In this document: in pieces, positions 1 to 5,716 of the stretch
Layout of the letters: each line of letters starts with the position of its first letter
Numbering within the stretch: the first letter of the stretch is position 1
Assembly (NCBI RefSeq): GCF_938045405.1
Contig: NZ_CALIMW010000195.1
Location: 1-10,884 of the forward strand
Direction: 5' to 3'
DNA from: an uncultured Campylobacter sp.
GTDB lineage: Bacteria > Campylobacterota > Campylobacteria > Campylobacterales > Campylobacteraceae
Length of the DNA stretch: 10,884 bases
The notes under the pieces: generated by a model
Told to the model about the DNA's origin: nothing
Database searches by the model: none
The model's input: only the letters and a program-made list of their open reading frames with translations
Program-made: the position numbers and the translations under genes

Positions 1-21
1 TGCATGTGGGCAGAAAAGAAG

Positions 22-31
22 CCCCCCCCCC
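22..31. repeat. Homopolymer run of ten C
   Basis: Ten consecutive C on the plus strand (ten G on the minus strand). Runs of this length are prone to slippage, and poly-G/C tracts drive phase variation in many Campylobacter surface genes. No open frame crosses this one, and it lies in the segment that does not look like Campylobacter, so no function is claimed. Confidence 0.6.
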
Positions 32-70
32 AGCGAAAGTATTTTCATATGGCGACCCCTCATATAACTG

Positions 71-109
71 CGATACGCCGAATCGTATCGGGGGGATTTG
101 TTCCGATAC
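71..109. other. Overlapping inverted repeats, alternative hairpins
   Basis: CGATACG (71-77) and CGTATCG (84-90) form a perfect 7-bp stem with a 6-base loop. GTATCGG (85-91) can instead pair with CCGATAC (103-109). The two hairpins share an arm and are mutually exclusive. No T-run follows on either strand. A distant terminator for the minus-strand permease fragment or a protein-binding site are both possible. Confidence 0.4.
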
Positions 110-398
110 CCTCCCTACGACCCCCGCATAATATTCTCGCCGCTCTCAACATTCACGGCACCGCACCTTGCTTACAGCGGAACGAATCAATGCGGGCAAA
201 CCCCACGAAAAACGAGTCACACGGCTGAAACCCGCAACACTCGGGCACAACGGTCAAGACACGCCAACCGAAGCCTGCGGCATCACGCCAAACACACGCT
301 CCATACACCCCCTTATCTTCAATGGTTTCGCAAGCCACACAACACGTGACACACATGAGAAAGGAGGAAAATGGCGGGGTACACTCCCCTGAGTCGTA

Positions 399-1376
399 TT
401 ACTCCACCGACTTCAACGAACTGACCGGTTCGATCCGGTCAAGCACCGGATTCACGAACAGTTGCACCAACAGCGCAAACGCCATGGTCGCCGCCGCCGC
501 AATCACGTAACTCATCGGCTTGACCTCCACCTCGAAATACAATGCCGGCATATTCAGCGCAGCCGTGAGCAGACCACCGACCCATCGACCTATCGGCAAA
601 CCGATCACCACTCCCATGGCCGTCAGAATCATCATCTCTCGATTCACATACCGATGCACTTCACGATCGAAGAATCCCAGCACTTTTAACGTGGCCATCT
701 CGCGCACGCGTTCCGACACATTCGTATTGGCAAGCGTGAACAGCACCACAAGTGCCAGCCCGCCCGCAAGCGCAACGATCAAGGCGACCACCGCGCCCAT
801 GAGGTCAAATTTGCTAAGCTTTTCTGCGCGCCCTACTTCGTAGCCGTGCCGTGCAGCTGCGCTACGAAGTCGCGCTATGCGGCGGCGCACAAAATTCGAA
901 TATCCGCCCGCATGATTAAACTTAACCGCGTGCCGTTTTTCTGTCGCGTCGTGCGTATGCTGCGAAGTAAGCCGCACCGCACGCCCTGCTTCGGCTTTAT
1001 CTGTGCGCGGCAAAACACGACTCGGAATGCGCAGCGGCTCGCAAATAAGCTTTAAAATTTTAAATCCACGCTGCGGTATAAAATTTTGCGCTGTGTCCAC
1101 AAGACGCGCTGAAGTGCGTATAAACTCTAAAATTCCAAACCGATTGCGCAGCTTGGGCGTAAATTTTAAAATTTTAGATCTATTGCGCGGCAGCTCGGGC
1201 GCAAATTTCAAAAACTCCGCCGCCTGTTTATGCGAGCCAAAATGCCTCGCGTTAAGAAATTTTAAAATTTCAAATCTACTCTCCGCCGCCCGCAAGCTAA
1301 AGCGCCTCGCGCCGAGAAATTTTAAAATTTTATATCCACGCTCTGTTTGTTTGCGCGAAAATTTTAAAAATTTCAT
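399..1376 (-). CDS. Chimeric ORF: repeat-derived N-terminal part joined to FtsX-like permease C-terminus
   Basis: The 325-codon frame starts at an ATG that shares ATGA with the ybhS stop and has AGGGG six bases upstream, so the start itself is credible. Residues 1-110 carry seven ILKF-like cores (residues 3-6, 17-20, 37-40, 55-58, 69-72, 82-85, 107-110), all in one frame and all from AAATTTTAAAATTT-type DNA; residues 111-185 are Arg/Ala-rich with no recognisable domain. Residues ~190-325 are the last part of an FtsX/MacB-type permease. They show a TM helix (~193-213), the motif SERVREMATLKVLGF (~222-236) typical of Gram-positive FtsX-domain permeases, two more TM helices and the ending SSLKSVE. 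In the YbhGFSR order this slot belongs to YbhR, an ABC-2 permease of a different fold. I infer that two unrelated pieces are joined near 816-821, probably by misassembly or cloning. A functional protein is unlikely. Confidence 0.55.
   Translation of the reverse strand: MKFLKFSRKQTERGYKILKFLGARRFSLRAAESRFEILKFLNARHFGSHKQAAEFLKFAPELPRNRSKILKFTPKLRNRFGILEFIRTSARLVDTAQNFIPQRGFKILKLICEPLRIPSRVLPRTDKAEAGRAVRLTSQHTHDATEKRHAVKFNHAGGYSNFVRRRIARLRSAAARHGYEVGRAEKLSKFDLMGAVVALIVALAGGLALVVLFTLANTNVSERVREMATLKVLGFFDREVHRYVNREMMILTAMGVVIGLPIGRWVGGLLTAALNMPALYFEVEVKPMSYVIAAAATMAFALLVQLFVNPVLDRIEPVSSLKSVE
795..835. other. Probable junction between two source genomes
   Basis: Below ~807 the sequence is permease coding sequence without AAATTT repeats. 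Above ~822 it turns into Campylobacter-like repeat spacer. AAGCTT (816-821), the HindIII site, lies exactly in the transition, directly upstream of the permease helix. The exact breakpoint cannot be fixed from one sequence. The change in composition and protein family is seen directly; the cause is inferred. Confidence 0.55.
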
Positions 1377-2956
1377 CGTGCGCCCCTTTTTACGCTAAGC
1401 ACGCACAAGCTGAAAAACAAAACCGCTCCGAGCGCCTGAATGGCGAGGTTTACCCACAGCGTCGCGCTCTGTCCGCCCGATAGGAAGCAGATGCGAAAGG
1501 ACTCGACCGCGTATGTGGGCGGCAGCAGGTGCCCGATGAAGTTGACCGCCGCGGGCAGTCCACGCAGATCGAATATCATGCCGCTAAGCAGCGTCACGGG
1601 CAGATAGCCGATGACGATGGCGTATTCCTGCGCTAGGAATTGATTTTTGCAGATCGCCGAGATCAGCATGCCTAGGCAGGTCATCTCCAGCACGAAGACG
1701 CACAGCGTCGCCAGTAGCATCGCCACGCTGCCGCGGATCGGGATGCCTAAAAGAACCTGCCCGTAAACGAGCGTCATCGCGCCGCCCAAAAGCGCCAGGA
1801 AATAATACGCGCCGACCTTGGCAGTGACGATCTCAAGCGCGCTTGCGTTGGAGTTGTAAAGCGAGGCGATCGTGCCGCGGTCCCATTCGCGCGAGATCAC
1901 GACCGCGACCATAAATAGGCAGATGAGCCCTAAAATCCCCACGTACTCGGCAGATACGAGATACCACGTCGATTCGTTGGCTTCGTTGAACCAGCTGCGA
2001 TAATTCACGCTGACAGGTCTTGCTGCGGCGTTTAAATTTGCGTTCAAAAAGCCGTAATCTTGCGCCAAAACCTGCTCGATCACGCCTGCGACGTAAACGT
2101 AGCTAAGAAGCGCGAGCTGCGACTGAGTGGCGTTTTGGATAAGGAAAATCTCGGCGCCGTCTTTATTCGAGCCGCTCGCGCCGCCTGCACCACCCGCGCC
2201 GCCTACATCGTTAGCGGAGGGGCTTGCATTGACGCCGCCGCTCGTATTTTGGAGATCGTCCGCGCCGTCGATAGGGCCTACATTCGTATCACCTGCGCCG
2301 CCGATTAAATTTACGCTTCCTTGATTTGCGCCTATGTCGCCTGCGCTGCTACCGGAATTTGCAGTCGCGCCGCTTAAATTTACTCCGCTGCCGCCCGTTT
2401 CCGCGCCATTGCCGTATGAACCCTCGCCGCTTGCGCCGGTGCCGCCCGCAGAGGTGTTCATCCCGCTTTCCGTGCCGGTGTCCGCGCCTCTGTCCTCAAG
2501 CGGACGGACATTTTCGCTGCTGCTAATATTTTGAATATCGCTTGCGCCGCCCGTGGAGAAGCTTTCGTCGCTAGAAAGGTTTAAATTTATGCCGCCGCCC
2601 GCGCCTCCAAGCCCGCTCAAGGTGTTTTGAAATTTAGCCGCAAAGCGCGGATCAAAATACAAAATGCTCTCGATCTTGTGCGCCTTAAAATCTCTCCTCG
2701 CGCTCTCTAAATCCGTATAGACGTGGGTTTGCAGGTATTTTGAGCCCAAAAATCCGCCGAGTAGATCCCGCTCGATTTTGGAGCCCAGATCGCTTACGAA
2801 GCCCACCTTGACGGGCTTTATGTCCATTCGCATCGCGTATCCGTAGATCACGACCAAAATTAGCGGCATCAAAAACGCGATTACGAGCGCCGATCGGTCC
2901 TTTGCGATCTGCGCGAACTCCTTTTTTACGAGGATTTTTAAAAAGGTAAAGTTCAT
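1373..2956 (-). CDS. ybhS: ABC-2 type permease, YbhS-like, with large low-complexity periplasmic insertion
   Basis: Membrane subunit of a YbhGFSR-type export system, expected to pair with a second permease (YbhR) and the double ATPase YbhF. I chose the ATG at 2956, which shares ATGA with the stop of the upstream ORF; a TTG at 2989 would add 11 residues but has no ribosome site. From the ATG (527 aa): cytoplasmic KEFAQIAKDRSA-type start, TM1 (~22-40), periplasmic domain (~41-335), then five helices between ~336 and 522, including SREWDRGTIASLYNS after the second helix, which is characteristic of the family. E. coli YbhS is roughly 377 aa. The excess is almost entirely a Gly/Ser/Asn/Ala-rich block of ~154 residues (~115-268) inserted before the conserved FLIQNATQSQ strand of the periplasmic domain. 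The final stop overlaps the next ATG (ATGA), implying translational coupling downstream. The substrate cannot be deduced; related systems export drugs or cations. Confidence 0.88.
   Translation of the reverse strand: MNFTFLKILVKKEFAQIAKDRSALVIAFLMPLILVVIYGYAMRMDIKPVKVGFVSDLGSKIERDLLGGFLGSKYLQTHVYTDLESARRDFKAHKIESILYFDPRFAAKFQNTLSGLGGAGGGINLNLSSDESFSTGGASDIQNISSSENVRPLEDRGADTGTESGMNTSAGGTGASGEGSYGNGAETGGSGVNLSGATANSGSSAGDIGANQGSVNLIGGAGDTNVGPIDGADDLQNTSGGVNASPSANDVGGAGGAGGASGSNKDGAEIFLIQNATQSQLALLSYVYVAGVIEQVLAQDYGFLNANLNAAARPVSVNYRSWFNEANESTWYLVSAEYVGILGLICLFMVAVVISREWDRGTIASLYNSNASALEIVTAKVGAYYFLALLGGAMTLVYGQVLLGIPIRGSVAMLLATLCVFVLEMTCLGMLISAICKNQFLAQEYAIVIGYLPVTLLSGMIFDLRGLPAAVNFIGHLLPPTYAVESFRICFLSGGQSATLWVNLAIQALGAVLFFSLCVLSVKRGAR
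2153..2614 (-). repeat. In-frame Gly/Ser/Asn-rich insertion in ybhS
   Basis: About 154 codons encoding a low-complexity segment with recurring GGxNL-like units (INLNLSS, SGVNLSGA, GSVNLIGGAG) and runs such as GGAGGAGGAS. The NL pairs come from AAT TTA, which is the same AAATTT core found in the operon's spacers but read in another frame. Removing the block leaves a permease of almost exactly normal length. No helix or fold is predicted by eye; it is probably a disordered periplasmic loop. Confidence 0.8.
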
Positions 2957-3819
2957 CCGCCCTGCCCCTGTGCTAGGATTTTGCAACACTGCGCCGCTCG
3001 CGGCGGACTCCCGAATTTTGATAGCGCAAATGCGGTTGCCGTCGCGCTTTGAAATTTTAGCCGCGGGGTCGAATTTGGCACACCCCTAAATTTTAATTGC
3101 GAAAGTGCGGCAACCGAGATTTGAAATTTTAACGGCGCAGGCGGACTGCCCGCGCCCATTTTGCTCATCGTGCCCCTAAATTTTAAACGCGCGAGCGCAT
3201 ACGGCGGGCTTTGAAATTTTAAACAGTTGCGCAGCACGGCCTCGCTGCTAGATTTTTGACGTAAAAGCCCCGCGACGGCGGAAGATCCGCGATGAAATTC
3301 TTGCATCGGGGTTTTAAATTTATAAGCTACTCGCAAACTGACCGCCATTTTAAATTTGCGATCTGTTTGCAGAGTGGTCGCTCTTTTGAATTTATGATCT
3401 ATTTGCGAGCCGCTCGCGCTTTGAAATTTACGGTGCAGATGAAGCGGGCTCGCTTCTGCGCAGAGCTCGCGCAGTACCCGTCTACTAAATCCGCGCCGTA
3501 TCCCGCCGCGCGACGTCAGATTTAAAATTCTACTGCCGCTTGAAATTTTGCAATCTCTTAAAATTTCGCCACCATTTAAAATTTTACTATCGCTCCAAAT
3601 TTCGCCGCTGCTAAAAATCCCGCTGCCGCTTAGAATTTCACCGACGCCCAAAGCCCGGTCGCTCAAAATCCTGCCGCCGTTTAAAATTTCATCGCCCCGC
3701 AAGACCCTTGCGCCGCTTAAAATTTTATCGCGTGGGCGCACCGGTTTTCGCCCCGCCCGCATAAAATTTGGATCAAAAATCTTCGCCGCTCGCGTAAAAT
3801 TTAGATCAAAAGCCCTCAT
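2953..3819 (-). CDS. Repeat-built open reading frame between ybhF and ybhS (hypothetical, possibly a translated spacer)
   Basis: A 288-codon frame with no homology I can recognise. Its ATG lies inside the end of ybhF (14-base overlap) and its TGA shares ATGA with the ybhS start, so it exactly bridges the two exporter genes. The product is strongly basic and built from short repeats. Residues 32-103 are hexapeptide units of the form [KERG]-I-[LF]-x-x-[GS] (18 bp). Residues 129-176 are four 12-residue units with KF at the third and fourth positions (36 bp). Residues 200-268 have further scattered LKF units. No signal peptide, membrane helix or catalytic motif is seen, and the ribosome site is weak (GAGG 11 bases upstream). 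It could be a real but fast-evolving protein, a translated spacer that keeps ribosomes moving from ybhF to ybhS, or repeat expansion that happens to be open. The unbroken frame and the overlaps at both ends favour the second. Confidence 0.45.
   Translation of the reverse strand: MRAFDLNFTRAAKIFDPNFMRAGRKPVRPRDKILSGARVLRGDEILNGGRILSDRALGVGEILSGSGIFSSGEIWSDSKILNGGEILRDCKISSGSRILNLTSRGGIRRGFSRRVLRELCAEASPLHLHRKFQSASGSQIDHKFKRATTLQTDRKFKMAVSLRVAYKFKTPMQEFHRGSSAVAGLLRQKSSSEAVLRNCLKFQSPPYALARLKFRGTMSKMGAGSPPAPLKFQISVAALSQLKFRGVPNSTPRLKFQSATATAFALSKFGSPPRAAQCCKILAQGQGG
3292..3435 (-). repeat. 36-bp imperfect tandem repeat, four units
   Basis: Residues 129-176 of the bridging ORF divide into four consecutive 12-residue units, each with KF at the third and fourth positions (units beginning HRKF, DHKF, DRKF, AYKF). 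At DNA level each unit contains an AAATTT-type core, and the period is exactly 36 bp, a multiple of three, so the frame survives unit gain or loss. Confidence 0.7.
3511..3726 (-). repeat. 18-bp imperfect tandem repeat encoding a hexapeptide
   Basis: Residues ~32-103 of the bridging ORF read as about twelve hexapeptides such as KILSGA, EILNGG, EILSGS, GIFSSG, KILNGG, EILRDC and KISSGS, with Ile recurring every six residues apart from one slip near ALGVG. The DNA shows AAATTT-like cores every 18 or 36 bp separated by GC-rich bases. Confidence 0.7.
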
Positions 3820-5704
3820 CGCCCGCCTCGCTTCTAAATTTTTGCACCTCGTTTATAAAGGCTTGCTGCACGCTAAGCCGCCGCCCGTCTTGCACGCAGA
3901 CCTCGTCGGGGCTGCCTAGCGCCAGGATTTTGCCGCGATCTTGGATCAAAAATCGATCGCAATACTCCGCCTCCTCCATAAAATGCGTCGTCACGACCAC
4001 GCTCACGCCGGTGCGCGCGAGCGCATTTATGCGGTTCCAAAAGAGCCTGCGCGAGAGCGGATCGGCGCCGCTGGTGGCCTCGTCGAGAAACAAAATCTCG
4101 GGGCGGTGGATAAGCGCGCACGCCATCGAAAGGTTGCGCCCCGCGCCAAAGGGCAGGTTCTGCCACGTCTCGTTTCGCAGTCGCTGTAAGCCAAACTCAC
4201 TCAAAAGCTCCTCTATGCGCCGCTTCAGCGCTACTCCGCCGATGCCGTAGCTGCGACCGAAATACTCTAAATTTTGATAGCAGCTTAGCTTTTTATAAAG
4301 CGAAAATTTCTGCGAGACGTAGCCGATGCGCGATCTGATCGATGATTTAGCGTGGCGCAGATCCTCGCCCATGACCGAGATCTCGCCCCCACTCATCCCC
4401 AAAAGCGCGCAGATCATACGAAAGGTTGTCGTTTTGCCCGCGCCGTTTGGGCCTAAAAGACCGAAAATCTCGCCCTTTTTGACCTCGAAACTCGTATTTT
4501 CCACGGCGGTGAATGAGCCGAATTTTTTACTCACGTCGCGCACTTTGATGACGGTTTGAGCCGTATCGAAGCTCCTTTTTTCGTAGCCGAAATTTGCCGC
4601 GCCGATCTCCGCTCTGTTTAAAAAAATATATGCATCCTCTAGGCTCGCCTCGCGCGGGCTGAGTTTAAATTTAGCGCCCCCGTTTTCGTTAAATTTAGCG
4701 TCCCCGCTTTCGTTAAATTTAACACCCTCGTTTTCGCTAAATTTAACGTCCTTGTTTTCATTCGAAATTTTAAAATTTTCGCCGCGCCCGTTTTCGCGCT
4801 CTGTATTTTCGCCGTCACCCTCTAGGCTCGCGTTTAAAAACTCCTGCAGATCGCGCAGGCTTATCGGCTCATCGCTTAGCAGATCGACGCTGCCGTCTCT
4901 GGGGCAGATATCGATGAGCGGGGAGTTTTTTAAAAATCTTTGCGTCTTAAACATCAAGTGGCGCGCCAGGCTCTGATAATCCTCGCCGTCGATGCGAAAG
5001 GTACGGTCCCGCAGCGCCGCAGTGATATTTGCCGCGCGCTCCTGCGCTATGATCTTGCCGCCGAGCAAAATCAACGTCAGATCGGCATCCGCCGCCTCGT
5101 CGAAATACGCCGTCGAAAATATGCATTTCGCGCCGCTTTGATCCAGATACTCGCGCACGATCGCCCACAGCTCGCTGCGCGAGAGCGGATCGACGCCGAC
5201 GGTGGGCTCATCGAGCACCAAAAGCCGCGGACGAGCTGCGATAGCGCAAGCGACGCCAAGCTTTTGTTTCATCCCGCCGGAGAGCGAATCCACGGCGTAA
5301 TTTTTAAAGCTCAAAAGCCCCACGCGGCGCAAAAGCCCACGCAGATACTCCTCGCCACCTTTTAGATCAAGCCCTTTTAGGCCTGCGAAGATGTTTAAAT
5401 TTTGCCAGACGCTAAGCTCCTCGTAAAGCCCCAGGCTCTGCGACATATAGCCGTTTGCGCGGACGAATTCTTTATTTTCGCCGCTAGGCGTGAAACCTGC
5501 GAATTTTATCTCGCCGCAATCGGGCGCGATGATGCCGCAGATGAGCTTTAAAAGCGTGGATTTGCCCGCGCCGTCGGGGCCCGTGAGGCTGATGAGCCGC
5601 GGCGCGTCGCCGATTCGCAGATCGAAATTTTCAAAAACGACGTTTTTGCTGCGATCCTCTCGCAGGTAAAATTTCTTTAAATTTACGATATTTAGTAGAT
5701 CCAA
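3806..5704 (-). CDS. ybhF: Double-domain ABC transporter ATPase, YbhF-like
   Basis: Energises the YbhGFSR-type exporter with two nucleotide-binding domains in one chain. Start taken as TTG at 5704, preceded by GGAG at six bases; TTG at 5716 would add four residues with no ribosome site. Domain 1: Walker A GPDGAGKST (42-50), signature LSGGM (141-145), Walker B LLVLDE (161-166), H-loop His replaced by Tyr (200, in STAYFDEA). Domain 2: Walker A GPNGAGKTT (418-426), degenerate signature LPFGAGRNL (517-525), Walker B ILFLDE (537-542), normal His (574). The sites are thus asymmetric: one composite site keeps the canonical signature, the other has a degenerate one. The linker (~295-350) is hydrophilic and low-complexity, with four 8-residue units ending in KF. 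Without it the protein is about 576 aa, the usual YbhF length. Its end overlaps the bridging ORF by 14 bases, and a 1.17-kb spacer separates it from ybhG. Confidence 0.92.
   Translation of the reverse strand: MDLLNIVNLKKFYLREDRSKNVVFENFDLRIGDAPRLISLTGPDGAGKSTLLKLICGIIAPDCGEIKFAGFTPSGENKEFVRANGYMSQSLGLYEELSVWQNLNIFAGLKGLDLKGGEEYLRGLLRRVGLLSFKNYAVDSLSGGMKQKLGVACAIAARPRLLVLDEPTVGVDPLSRSELWAIVREYLDQSGAKCIFSTAYFDEAADADLTLILLGGKIIAQERAANITAALRDRTFRIDGEDYQSLARHLMFKTQRFLKNSPLIDICPRDGSVDLLSDEPISLRDLQEFLNASLEGDGENTERENGRGENFKISNENKDVKFSENEGVKFNESGDAKFNENGGAKFKLSPREASLEDAYIFLNRAEIGAANFGYEKRSFDTAQTVIKVRDVSKKFGSFTAVENTSFEVKKGEIFGLLGPNGAGKTTTFRMICALLGMSGGEISVMGEDLRHAKSSIRSRIGYVSQKFSLYKKLSCYQNLEYFGRSYGIGGVALKRRIEELLSEFGLQRLRNETWQNLPFGAGRNLSMACALIHRPEILFLDEATSGADPLSRRLFWNRINALARTGVSVVVTTHFMEEAEYCDRFLIQDRGKILALGSPDEVCVQDGRRLSVQQAFINEVQKFRSEAGDEGF
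4667..4762 (-). repeat. 24-bp tandem repeat, four units, in the ybhF interdomain linker
   Basis: Four units in perfect 24-bp register at 4667, 4691, 4715 and 4739, each starting AAATTTA on the plus strand and ending CGTT, CGCT or CATT. They encode NENKDVKF, SENEGVKF, NESGDAKF and NENGGAKF. The unit length is a multiple of three, so copy-number change alters only linker length. It is a candidate variable-number tandem repeat. Confidence 0.88.
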
Positions 5705-5716
5705 GCCTAGCTCCAA

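Larger units (their letters stand above)
1..398. other. Gene-free stretch of foreign character
   Basis: No reading frame here has a credible combination of start, ribosome binding site and protein-like composition; the short open frames are Cys/His/Arg/Pro-rich and look like chance. The stretch lies downstream of the minus-strand permease fragment and shares its GC-rich composition. It completely lacks the AAATTT motif that saturates the rest of the window. It contains a run of ten C (22-31) and overlapping short inverted repeats (71-109). I see no tRNA or other RNA gene. It is probably intergenic sequence from the same donor as the permease fragment. Confidence 0.6.

Noticed and set aside
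153..356. Minus-strand 67-codon frame downstream of the permease fragment
   Set aside because: Cys-rich, not protein-like, and no ribosome site; the AAGGAGG nearby is on the opposite strand.
371..424. Plus-strand 17-codon ORF after a perfect AAGGAGG (361-367)
   Set aside because: Very short, antisense to the end of the permease fragment, only three bases between AAGGAGG and ATG, and no recognisable product; the match is probably chance.
399..821. Permease fragment as the YbhR or MacB partner of the exporter
   Set aside because: It is an FtsX-domain protein of Gram-positive type, not an ABC-2 permease, and its composition differs from the operon; the fusion to repeat codons looks artificial.
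2060..2534. Overlapping plus-strand frames opposite the ybhS insertion
   Set aside because: They are mirror images of the Gly/Ser-rich repeat (Ala/Pro/Arg-rich), with no ribosome sites, inside a well-supported gene.
2957..2989. Eleven-residue N-terminal extension of YbhS from a TTG at 2989
   Set aside because: No ribosome site precedes the TTG, whereas the ATG at 2956 forms an ATGA overlap with the upstream ORF and begins where YbhS proteins normally begin.
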